A stretch of DNA of 28,119 bases, taken from positions 1 to 28,119 of IMG/VR virus record IMGVR_UViG_3300031857_001062. One strand, written 5' to 3'. Positions 21,955 through 27,994 of this stretch are shown here, piece after piece. The position numbers and the translations under genes were made by a program. This DNA comes from a virus. Under the pieces are notes generated by a model that was not told the DNA's origin, made no database searches, and was given only the letters and a program-made list of their open reading frames with translations. Position 1 is the stretch's first letter, and each line of letters opens with the position of its first letter.

Positions 21955-22806
21955 GTGATTATTGTTGACTTAAATCAGGTTATGTTGTCTAATATGCTTA
22001 TGCAGTTAGACAAGCATACTAATGCACCAATAGACGAAAATATGTTTCGTCACATGGTCTTAAATTCTCTGCGTTCATATAAAGTTAAATTCGGTAATGA
22101 TTATGGTGAAATGATCATTGCTTGTGACAATAAAAACTATTGGCGTAAGCAATTATTCCCATATTATAAAGAGAACCGTAAAAAGAATATAGAAGAGTCT
22201 GAAATCAATTGGAAAGAAATCTTTGATTATCTAAATAAAATTAGAGGTGAGATTAAAGAATATTTGCCATATAGAGTTATTGATGTAGAATCAGCAGAAG
22301 CAGATGATATCATTGCAACTCTGTGTGAAAATTTCAGTGATAACAATCAAACAACACTTGTCCTTTCAGGAGACAAAGATTTTATTCAGTTACATAAATA
22401 TAAAAATGTTGAACAATATGATCCTACTCGTAAAAAGTGGATTAAACACGAAAACCCAGAACAGTATCTCAAAGAGCATATAATGCATGGGGATGAAGGT
22501 GACGGGATTCCAAATATTCTAACACAAGATGATTATTATGTCACAAGGAAAAAAGGTGACAGACAGAAAAGACTTACTTCAAAGAAAATCAATGAAATAG
22601 CAAATTCTGAAAATATAGAAACTTCTATTGCTCGTAACTATGATCGCAATAGACATCTTATTGATTTGTCTTTTATTCCCAACAAAATAAAAGTACAGGT
22701 CATGGAACAATACAATTCACAAAATAATCGCAATCGTAATAAAATGCTGAGTTATTTTATGGAAAAGAAACTTAGAAACTTAATGGATAATCTGAGTGAT
22801 TTTTAA
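21955..22806 (+). CDS. rnh: T4 RNase H-type 5'-3' exonuclease
   Basis: 283 residues from GTG 21955 (AGGTGA upstream). The FEN-1/5' nuclease layout is clear: MIIVDLNQ (first Asp), IIACDNKNYWR, YRVIDVESAEADDIIATL with the acidic cluster, LSGDKDFIQL, and MHGDEGDGIPNIL, which supplies the last metal-binding aspartates. Length and order fit T4 Rnh (about 305). It removes RNA primers from Okazaki fragments with the phage single-strand binding protein. The primase is encoded at 1938. Confidence 0.92.
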   Translation: MIIVDLNQVMLSNMLMQLDKHTNAPIDENMFRHMVLNSLRSYKVKFGNDYGEMIIACDNKNYWRKQLFPYYKENRKKNIEESEINWKEIFDYLNKIRGEIKEYLPYRVIDVESAEADDIIATLCENFSDNNQTTLVLSGDKDFIQLHKYKNVEQYDPTRKKWIKHENPEQYLKEHIMHGDEGDGIPNILTQDDYYVTRKKGDRQKRLTSKKINEIANSENIETSIARNYDRNRHLIDLSFIPNKIKVQVMEQYNSQNNRNRNKMLSYFMEKKLRNLMDNLSDF

Positions 22807-22816
22807 GGAGAAAACA

Positions 22817-23236
22817 ATGGGTATGGTAATTGGACTATATGAATTATTAGAAAAGATTGGTAAAAAGAGACGTACAAATGATAAAATTGAAGCACTTCGA
22901 CAGAATGACTGTCTTGCTTTGAGAATTATTCTACAGGGTGCATTTGATCCGAATGTAGAATGGTTATTACCAGAAGGCATTCCGCCATATACACCAAACG
23001 AACTAGTCGATCAAGAACATGTGCTTCGAAAGGAAGCAGACAAAATTCGATATTTCGTTAAAGGATTTCACGATAATCTTCCACAGGCAAAGAGAGAAAT
23101 GATGTTTGTGGAACTTTTGGAGAGAGTTGCTCCAAACGACGCCAAGCTTCTATGTTCAATTAAGGACAAGAAGATGCCATTTCCAGGCATTACACTAGAA
23201 CAGATTAAGGAAGGACTACCAGGACTAATTCCATGA
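22817..23236 (+). CDS. Conserved phage protein (DUF6433-like)
   Basis: 139 residues from ATG 22817, preferred because AAGGAG lies six bases before it; an in-frame upstream start lacks a site. Begins MGMVIGLYELLEKIGKK and contains RIILQGAFDPNVEWLLPEG and PPYTPNE. It matches from memory a conserved T4-like/cyanophage protein beside rnh. Function unknown; the genomic position suggests a replication-associated role. Confidence 0.65.
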   Translation: MGMVIGLYELLEKIGKKRRTNDKIEALRQNDCLALRIILQGAFDPNVEWLLPEGIPPYTPNELVDQEHVLRKEADKIRYFVKGFHDNLPQAKREMMFVELLERVAPNDAKLLCSIKDKKMPFPGITLEQIKEGLPGLIP

Positions 23237-23433
23237 GTAAATCATCACTAAAAAAGTTTAAGAAGAACGACTATTCCGATCATGACGAATATCATGATGA
23301 TCCCCGTGAACGTGAGAATAAGCGCAAGGCAAAGCGTGTTGAACGTGCCTTGAGGACAAAAGACATCTCTGCTCTAATTGAAGATGAAGATCAAGATTTC
23401 ATTGATGATGTTTCAGACGATATGTGGAGATAA
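23233..23433 (+). CDS. Highly charged 66-residue protein
   Basis: ATGA overlap with the previous stop. Basic N-terminal half (SKSSLKKFKKND, ENKRKAKRVERALR) and acidic C-terminal half (IEDEDQDFIDDVSDDMW), so probably extended or disordered. Function unknown; phage scaffolds and adapters share this composition. Confidence 0.55.
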   Translation: MSKSSLKKFKKNDYSDHDEYHDDPRERENKRKAKRVERALRTKDISALIEDEDQDFIDDVSDDMWR

Positions 23434-23435
23434 AG

Positions 23436-23678
23436 ATGCCCACATATCGTTTTCAAAACAATGACACTGGCGAAGAGTATGAAGAATTCATGAGCATTTC
23501 TGCTCTTGAAACCTATCTTGAAGAAAATCCACATATAACTCAACTCGTAAATGGTGCTCCTATGATCCATTCTGGTAGAGGCATTGGTAAACCAGACCAA
23601 GGTTTCCGTGATCTATTAAAGCATATTAAGAAGGGAAATCAAAAAGGTATTTCAAGGAGTACTATCAATACTTTTTAA
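23436..23678 (+). CDS. Small conserved phage protein, FmdB-like without cysteines
   Basis: 80 residues from ATG 23436 (GGAG seven bases upstream); the in-frame GTG at 23424 overlaps the previous gene. MPTYRFQNNDTGEEYEEF resembles the first strands of FmdB-type zinc ribbons, but no CxxC follows, so zinc is not bound. The rest is a helix and a basic end. Conserved among T4-like phages near rnh or phoH, from memory. Confidence 0.6.
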   Translation: MPTYRFQNNDTGEEYEEFMSISALETYLEENPHITQLVNGAPMIHSGRGIGKPDQGFRDLLKHIKKGNQKGISRSTINTF

Positions 23679-23687
23679 AGGACAATA

Positions 23688-24449
23688 ATGGAAGAAGATA
23701 TTCAAGAAACAAAAAGATTAACCCGTAGAGAAAAAAGACTTCTTCGCCAACAAGGTAAAAGTAAAGAAAATTATCAAGAAAAATTAAATTTTAATTTAAA
23801 ACATTTTGATCCTTTGACTCAAAATCAAAGACATACTTTTCAATCTTTTGATCAAGACAAGAATCTAATGCTGCATGGTATTGCCGGAACAGGTAAATCT
23901 TTCATGGCAATGTATCTTTCTTTAAGACAAATTCTTAATGATCCAGATTGTCCTTATAAAAAGATTGTTATTGTGAGAACGGTAGTTCCTACCAGAGATA
24001 TGGGATTCCTTCCTGGTAACTCTAAAGAAAAAACTAAAGTATATGAGGCTCCTTATTATGCTATCTGTTCAGAACTATTTGGAAGAGGGGATGCATACGA
24101 CTACCTTAAAAATAAGAATCTTGTGGAGTTTATTTCTACATCTTTCATACGTGGCATCACTCTTAACAACTGTATAGTTATAGTTGATGAGATGCAGAAT
24201 GCAACTCTTCACGAATTAGATTCTGTTATCACACGTATAGGTCATAATTGTAAAGTAATATTCTGTGGTGATTTTAGACAATCAGACTTCACTAGAGAAC
24301 ATGAGAAAAGTGGTCTGACAGACTTCATGAGAGTTGTTAAGAGCATGAGATCGTTTGATCTTATAGAATTCAATGCTGCTGATATCGTAAGGTCCGCTCT
24401 TGTCAAAGAATATATAATACTAAAAGACAAAATGAGGATAATAGTATGA
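23688..24449 (+). CDS. phoH: PhoH-like ATPase
   Basis: 253 residues, AAAGGA upstream. Walker A GIAGTGKS (64-71), Walker B VIVDEMQN (Asp167, Glu168) and the FCGDFRQSDF sensor segment are all intact, giving a PhoH P-loop ATPase of typical phage length. A basic helical N-terminus precedes the core. PhoH proteins are thought to be RNA-linked ATPases or helicases; the phage role is unsettled. Confidence 0.93.
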   Translation: MEEDIQETKRLTRREKRLLRQQGKSKENYQEKLNFNLKHFDPLTQNQRHTFQSFDQDKNLMLHGIAGTGKSFMAMYLSLRQILNDPDCPYKKIVIVRTVVPTRDMGFLPGNSKEKTKVYEAPYYAICSELFGRGDAYDYLKNKNLVEFISTSFIRGITLNNCIVIVDEMQNATLHELDSVITRIGHNCKVIFCGDFRQSDFTREHEKSGLTDFMRVVKSMRSFDLIEFNAADIVRSALVKEYIILKDKMRIIV

Positions 24450-24811
24450 ACTTATTTCAATATGGAGATTTCGTATCTCATGCAGGTAAAGAACTAAAGT
24501 GGAAGATTGAATGTGACGCCTTGACAGACGATGATTGGGATTGTCTGGCACAGATCGTCGCTGATCGTTGTAACTTTGGTTCTGTTTATGGTATTCCCCG
24601 TGGTGGTGTTAAATTCGCACAGGCTCTGGAGAAATATATAACATCAAGTAATCCATATAGATTAGTTGTTGATGATGTGTACACCACAGGTAAGTCTATG
24701 AGAGAAGCTATGAACCCTGGTGATTTTGGATTCGTTGTTTTTGCAAGGAATCGAGTAGATTTTGATCCACAAAAATATGTCAGAGCAATATTTACAATGG
24801 ATATCATGTAA
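24446..24811 (+). CDS. Phosphoribosyltransferase-like protein
   Basis: 121 residues, ATGA overlap with phoH. SVYGIPRGGVKFAQAL (47-62) and the PRPP-binding motif LVVDDVYTTGKS (73-84) define a type I phosphoribosyltransferase fold. It is much shorter than orotate or adenine PRTases, so it may be a minimal domain. The base substrate cannot be predicted. Confidence 0.75.
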   Translation: MNLFQYGDFVSHAGKELKWKIECDALTDDDWDCLAQIVADRCNFGSVYGIPRGGVKFAQALEKYITSSNPYRLVVDDVYTTGKSMREAMNPGDFGFVVFARNRVDFDPQKYVRAIFTMDIM

Positions 24812-24816
24812 TTCAT

Positions 24817-25476
24817 ATGAGAAAAATATTTAATCATAATCTTGTTGATGAAATACCATTAGGTGAAGAATATATTGATGGAAAACGTCATTATGTTCTT
24901 CCTGATGGTAAAAAATTTCGTTCTGTCACTACTGTTCTATCTCAAAATAAAGATATGACACATCTTCTTGAATGGAAGAAAAGAGTTGGCGAGGAAGAAG
25001 CCAAGAAGATCATTACACAAGCGTCAAGACGTGGAACGGCAGTTCATAGTATTGCTGAGAAATATGTATTAAATAAAGAAGATTATACAAAAGGAGCCAT
25101 GCCTTCTGGGCTTGACTCCTTTAATTCATTAAAACAATATCTTGATAAGCATGTTGATAATATCTATGGAATAGAATTACCATTACATTCTGTTGGTCTA
25201 AGAACCGCAGGACGTTGTGATATGATCGCTGAATTTGATGGTGTTCCGTCAATCATAGACTTCAAGACTTCACGCAAGTTAAAAAGAGAAGACTGGATTA
25301 CAGATTATTTCCTACAGACAACATGTTATTCTATGATGTTTGAATGGATGTATAAAATAGAAATTCCACAAATAGTTGTAATGATCGCCGTTGATGACGA
25401 ATTACCACAACTATTTGTGAAAAACAGAAAAAACTATGTACAGAAAGTGATAGATATATTTACGGCTGGCAAGTAA
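24817..25476 (+). CDS. RecB-like PD-(D/E)xK exonuclease
   Basis: 219 residues, starting five bases after the previous stop with no obvious ribosome binding site. The Cas4/RecB nuclease order is visible: RGTAVHSIAEKY (72-83), GRCDMIAEF (Asp135), IIDFKTS (Asp148 and Lys150) and the Q-x3-Y helix (QTTCY, 167-171). It should degrade DNA ends with metal ions. Phages use such enzymes in recombination, host DNA breakdown or packaging. The end overlaps the opposite-strand gene by 17 bases. Confidence 0.85.
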   Translation: MRKIFNHNLVDEIPLGEEYIDGKRHYVLPDGKKFRSVTTVLSQNKDMTHLLEWKKRVGEEEAKKIITQASRRGTAVHSIAEKYVLNKEDYTKGAMPSGLDSFNSLKQYLDKHVDNIYGIELPLHSVGLRTAGRCDMIAEFDGVPSIIDFKTSRKLKREDWITDYFLQTTCYSMMFEWMYKIEIPQIVVMIAVDDELPQLFVKNRKNYVQKVIDIFTAGK

Positions 25477-25879
25477 TGACCCCTATGGGGTCAGATTCTT
25501 CCGTAGAATATACCACTCTCTTGATCCCAAAATGTTCTATAGCTCTTTTGCAGCCGGGACAAGGTTCAGCCATACCATCTACCCAAGCATGATCACCCTT
25601 TCTCTTTCTCTTCACTCTAAAGACGTATAGGGTGGTCCTTTTCATATCTTCCTTATCAATATGACGAAGTGCATTAATAATACAATCAACCTCTGCGTGT
25701 TTAAAGATTGCATCACTGTTCTTGGCAAATCTTTTCTGCATAGGATGTGACTTGTCTGAGTTATACCCAACAGAAATAACCTCGTTGTTTAGAACGAGGC
25801 AAGCTGCCAGTTTCATTTTCATGTCATTGTTTATGGCAAGGCGGCGAACGAACGCCATATATTTGTCATCACGATTCAT
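25460..25879 (-). CDS. dCMP deaminase-like zinc enzyme
   Basis: 139 residues. Zinc-binding HAEVDC (His61, catalytic Glu63) and PCPGC (Cys107, Cys110) place it in the cytidine deaminase fold, nearest to deoxycytidylate deaminases; the usual C-terminal helix is short. It would convert dCMP to dUMP, the ThyX substrate, linking it to the nucleotide pathway on the other strand. The ATG lies just after the terminator of the gene before it, so it may have its own weak promoter or depend on read-through. Confidence 0.82.
   Translation of the reverse strand: MNRDDKYMAFVRRLAINNDMKMKLAACLVLNNEVISVGYNSDKSHPMQKRFAKNSDAIFKHAEVDCIINALRHIDKEDMKRTTLYVFRVKRKRKGDHAWVDGMAEPCPGCKRAIEHFGIKRVVYSTEESDPIGVITCQP
25477..25493. 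other. Perfect inverted repeat in the convergent 3' overlap
   Basis: TGACCCC (25477-25483), a 3-base TAT loop and GGGGTCA (25487-25493) form a 7-bp hairpin immediately after the RecB-like stop and inside the end of the deaminase gene. No U-tract follows on either strand, so termination is uncertain; it may stabilise 3' ends. Confidence 0.55.
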
Positions 25880-25890
25880 GTCATCACCAT

Positions 25891-25915
25891 AAAAAAGGAG
25901 GGGAAGTACCCTCCT
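25891..25915 (-). terminator. Rho-independent terminator after the Ro-like gene
   Basis: Read on the minus strand, AGGAGGG (25915-25909) pairs with the following CCTCC arm ending at 25897, then TTTTTT (25896-25891). It closes the transcript of the Ro-like gene six bases past its stop. Confidence 0.85.
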
Positions 25916-25920
25916 ATCAT

Positions 25921-27345
25921 TCAGTAATTATAACGCTCATTCATTATAGTGTCAAGCATAATTGCTTCTGGAGAGAAGTTCTCTACATTTGCTAGACCCT
26001 TAACCAGTGCAGGAGAGAATCCAGAAACAAGAGCAACTCCAGAAGTATCATACTTAACTGGCTGATTGCCATAAGCAGCATTAAGGTTCCAGAACACTAC
26101 CTTTGGCATAGTATAACCAGCAGCATGATACTTACGAGCGATCATCTCATGAGCAGAATCATCATGACGAGTGCACTGATTGAACTGCATATCAGAAAGA
26201 ATCAGGAGCATGTCAGGCATTTCTTCCTGAGGAACATTACCTTCCTTTGCTACAGTAAGGATCTTGTCCAGAGCCTTGTGTAGATTAGTGTCCATTGCCC
26301 ACTTAGATCTAACCATCTGGTTAATCTTCTGAATAATGTTACCCTTGAGATGCAGTAATTCTGGATTTTCAGAGAAAGTCAAGAACGTATCCTTGAACTT
26401 ACCCTTGTTCTTATCAGCAAGATACAGTCCCAGAGAAACTGCAACGTCTAGACAAGTAACACCACTCTTTGATCCATATCCACCTGCAGGACAGGTCATT
26501 GACCCAGAAACATCAACCAGTGGTAGAATGTTAGCATCACCAACATAGTTAGGAAGCGCATCCCACTGCGCCTGGATATGTCCAAGTTCAGTGGCGTCGT
26601 AGCTCGACATATAATAATGATTAGCAGCACCCTTCAGAACATCGTAAGGATAAACTGCTCCAGCATTAACCTTTACGCCATCCTCGCCCTTTACGAGCTT
26701 CTGAACATACTCGGCAAACTTTACAGAGTGCTTGTTGAACGCCTTCTTGTAACGAGCAGCAGCAAGAGAAGGAACCTTATTAAAGTCAATCTCATCCCAC
26801 TTATTCGCACACATTGGAGTTTCAACAACGTTGGTTAGGTTAACCAGAGTCTTACGATACTGCTTTGGAGTCATACCAAGGAATGCACGTAGCTCTGCAG
26901 CCACTTCGCCCTTACGAGGCATCCACTTAGCAACAAGTCCAGCAGTGTTCTGGTTTGACAAACCTTCACGGATAAACTCGAAAGCAGACTTACGAACATC
27001 GCCCTTTGCAGTTAGGAGATCATCCCAACGGCCAAGTTCCGGAACCTTATGCACAATACGAGCAGCTAGTGCAGGATCGTTGTCACATAGATACTGGAAA
27101 ATATCACGGAAGATCTTGCGTTCGCCAGAACCACCACGAGCATCACGTGCCCAAAGAGCAATACGAGTTGCAATATCCTTGTTAGTAACATAAGCAGCTA
27201 CGAAAGCAGGGATGATATCCTTACCACGAGAAGCACCAATGTTGAAGTAAAGATCAACTAGCGGATTAGCAGTTGACTTTAGAGCCTTCATACCATTTTC
27301 GGTACGAGCAGACTGATTCTTTACAGCATTAACAAAAGTAGACAT
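25921..27345 (-). CDS. Ro60/TROVE-like protein with vWA domain (DUF2828 type)
   Basis: 474 residues, start preceded by GAAAGG. Residues 1-265 are helical and match the DUF2828/TROVE ring: LWARDARGGSGERKIF (64-79), GRWDDLL, WMPRK, VVETPMCANKWDEIDF and the AGAVYPYDVLKG segment. Residues 270-460 are a von Willebrand A domain with the MIDAS motif DVSGS (278-282), Thr353 and SDMQF (384-388). Ro60 proteins are HEAT-repeat rings that bind Y RNAs and misfolded RNA ends. Directly upstream lies an array of structured RNA units, one holding a permuted tRNA, which suggests they are its ligands. DUF2828 being Ro-related is from memory. Confidence 0.88.
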   Translation of the reverse strand: MSTFVNAVKNQSARTENGMKALKSTANPLVDLYFNIGASRGKDIIPAFVAAYVTNKDIATRIALWARDARGGSGERKIFRDIFQYLCDNDPALAARIVHKVPELGRWDDLLTAKGDVRKSAFEFIREGLSNQNTAGLVAKWMPRKGEVAAELRAFLGMTPKQYRKTLVNLTNVVETPMCANKWDEIDFNKVPSLAAARYKKAFNKHSVKFAEYVQKLVKGEDGVKVNAGAVYPYDVLKGAANHYYMSSYDATELGHIQAQWDALPNYVGDANILPLVDVSGSMTCPAGGYGSKSGVTCLDVAVSLGLYLADKNKGKFKDTFLTFSENPELLHLKGNIIQKINQMVRSKWAMDTNLHKALDKILTVAKEGNVPQEEMPDMLLILSDMQFNQCTRHDDSAHEMIARKYHAAGYTMPKVVFWNLNAAYGNQPVKYDTSGVALVSGFSPALVKGLANVENFSPEAIMLDTIMNERYNY

Positions 27346-27363
27346 ATTATATTTCCTTTCTAC

Positions 27364-27421
27364 GGTTTGAACTTTGAGTCATATTTCAAGTATGATTTTT
27401 GATAGTTGCGGAACTCAAACC
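27364..27421 (-). ncRNA. Array unit 5, in the leader of the Ro-like gene
   Basis: Closing stem GGTTTGA (27421-27415) with TCAAACC (27370-27364), extendable by two G-U and one A-U pairs. CCGCAA at 27411-27406. The insert has a small hairpin (TCATA with TATGA). It ends 18 bases before the Ro-like ATG and four bases before its GAAAGGA site, so it is part of that mRNA's 5' leader unless cut away. Confidence 0.75.
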
Positions 27422-27430
27422 AAAACTAAC

Positions 27431-27548
27431 AGGATGAACTTTTACGTGCTCTACTACTGAGCTACCTCCCCATAGATGGTGGAGAGGGTGGGATTTGCAC
27501 CCACGACCACGGGATTACAAGTCCTAGATTAATTGCGGCAGTCATCCT
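27431..27548 (-). ncRNA. Array unit 4, containing a permuted tRNA-Thr
   Basis: Closing stem AGGATGA (27548-27542) with TCATCCT (27437-27431). CCGCAA at 27538-27533. The 73-base insert is a full tRNA in permuted order (27445-27524). The unit is 118 bases, twice its neighbours, and keeps the shared frame, linker and motif, so the tRNA is embedded in the same scaffold as the other units. Confidence 0.85.
27445..27524 (-). tRNA. Circularly permuted tRNA-Thr(UGU) or tRNA mimic
   Basis: On the minus strand the 3' half comes first (27524-27477): anticodon loop CTTGTAA (anticodon UGU at 27519-27517), T arm GTGGG/CCCAC, acceptor arm CCTCTCC, then ACCA. A five-base linker (TCTAT, 27476-27472) leads to the 5' half (27471-27445): GGGGAGG, TA, D arm GCTC/GAGC, A, CG. 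The acceptor arms pair over all seven positions (one G-U). C27 and G28 of the 5' half pair with C42 and G43 of the 3' half, so the break is between 28 and 29. T loop TGCAAAT lacks U55 and the D loop AGTAGTA lacks a GG pair, which hints at a mimic rather than a translating tRNA. Confidence 0.88.
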
Positions 27549-27557
27549 AAAACCAAC

Positions 27558-27627
27558 GGGAAACAATGCTCACCATGAGCGTACCTTGGCCCAGGGGCCG
27601 AGTATAATTGTTTGCTGTATGCTTCCC
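27558..27627 (-). ncRNA. Array unit 3, with acceptor-stem and D-arm-like insert
   Basis: Closing stem GGGAAGCA (27627-27620) with TGTTTCCC (27565-27558), eight pairs with one G-U. CAGCAA at 27617-27612. The insert has a 7-bp hairpin (CTCGGCC with GGCCAAG, one A-C mismatch, CCTG loop; 27602-27585), then GTAC and a D-arm-like GCTC-ATGGT-GAGC (27580-27568). The order equals the acceptor-TA-D-arm part of the permuted tRNA in unit 4, without T and anticodon arms. Confidence 0.75.
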
Positions 27628-27636
27628 AAAACTAAC

Positions 27637-27703
27637 AGGATTGTATTTGTCGGCGTAACAAAGTTGAAAGTTTGTTACCTTTATTGTTTGCTGAAACAAT
27701 CCT
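27637..27703 (-). ncRNA. Array unit 2
   Basis: Closing stem AGGATTGT (27703-27696) with ACAATCCT (27644-27637), eight perfect pairs. CAGCAA at 27693-27688. The insert is a strong hairpin, GTAACAAA and TTTGTTAC around an eight-base loop (CTTTCAAC). No tRNA resemblance is visible. Confidence 0.8.
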
Positions 27704-27712
27704 AAAATTAAC

Positions 27713-27761
27713 GGGATCAACTTTTTTGCTCCAATGCATAGTTAGTTGCTGAACTGATCCC
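27713..27761 (-). ncRNA. Array unit 1
   Basis: Closing stem GGGATCA (27761-27755) with TGATCCC (27719-27713); three more positions could pair through G-U and A-U (GTT with AGT). CAGCAA at 27751-27746 opens the conserved motif. The insert is short and has no strong hairpin. It is the first unit, about 43 bases after tRNA-Gly, so processing of the tRNA 3' end may release its leader. Confidence 0.75.
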
Positions 27762-27804
27762 AAAACTTTTTTACTTAGCCCACTATTTCGTTGTGGCAGA
27801 ATTT

Positions 27805-27878
27805 TGGAGCGGGAGAAGGGAATCGAACCCTCGTCTTTAGTTTGGAAGACTATGGCTCTACCATTGAGCTACACCCGC
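27805..27878 (-). tRNA. tRNA-Gly(UCC)
   Basis: 74 bases with encoded CCA and discriminator U. Acceptor GCGGGTG with CTCCCGC (one U-U mismatch at the sixth pair), D arm GCTC/GAGC with GG in the loop, anticodon loop CTTCCAA (UCC), T loop TTCGATT. A 34-codon frame ends just upstream of it. It is followed by the structured RNA array. Confidence 0.93.
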
Positions 27879-27879
27879 A

Positions 27880-27984
27880 TTAACCAAACGTAAATAGATC
27901 TTGCGCTATAAATCCCATTGTAATGACTAGAAGAAAGAATGCTATAACTTTCATCCACATAATTCTTAAATGCATTTTATCCAT
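27880..27984 (-). CDS. 34-residue one-span membrane peptide between two tRNAs
   Basis: ATG at 27984 follows AGGAGATAAAT, a good ribosome binding site just after the tRNA-Thr CCA. The stop TAA ends one base before tRNA-Gly. A basic start (MDKMHLRIMWMKV) leads into a hydrophobic span (IAFFLLVITMGFIAQDLF). Small peptides inside phage tRNA clusters are known; function here is unknown. Confidence 0.6.
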   Translation of the reverse strand: MDKMHLRIMWMKVIAFFLLVITMGFIAQDLFTFG

Positions 27985-27994
27985 ATTTATCTCC

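Larger units (their letters stand above)
27364..27761 (-). repeat. Tandem array of five structured RNA units (Y-RNA-like, novel)
   Basis: Read on the minus strand, five units follow one plan: a closing stem of 7-8 bp, a conserved motif CMGCAAHYAWY starting exactly 10 bases after the unit's first base, a unit-specific insert, then the second stem arm. Units are joined by a nine-base linker, GTTRRTTTT, in all four junctions (27704-27712, 27628-27636, 27549-27557, 27422-27430). The closing stems differ in sequence between units but each pairs with itself, which is strong covariation evidence. The array lies between tRNA-Gly and the Ro-like gene. No open frame is present. Confidence 0.85.

Noticed and set aside
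25477-25493. Bidirectional terminator between the RecB-like and deaminase genes
   Set aside because: The hairpin is good but no U-tract follows on either strand, so I list it only as an inverted repeat.
26336-27193. Plus-strand reading frames opposite the Ro-like gene
   Set aside because: They have no ribosome binding sites and no recognisable domains, and they mirror a well-supported minus-strand gene.
27477-27524. Ordinary tRNA with its 5' half upstream
   Set aside because: No sequence able to pair with CCTCTCC, and no D arm, exists in the unit upstream of the 3' half. The only matching GGGGAGG lies just downstream of the CCA.
27431-27548. Permuted group I intron-exon (circular tRNA by self-splicing)
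   Set aside because: Flanks between the tRNA halves and the closing stem are under 20 bases each and lack space for group I core elements. The same frame surrounds units that have no tRNA.
27364-27761. CRISPR array
   Set aside because: The only constant elements are a nine-base linker and an 11-base motif. Unit lengths vary from 49 to 118 bases, and each unit is closed by its own stem. There are no uniform repeats or spacers and no cas genes (the RecB-like gene is on the other strand and is phage-typical).
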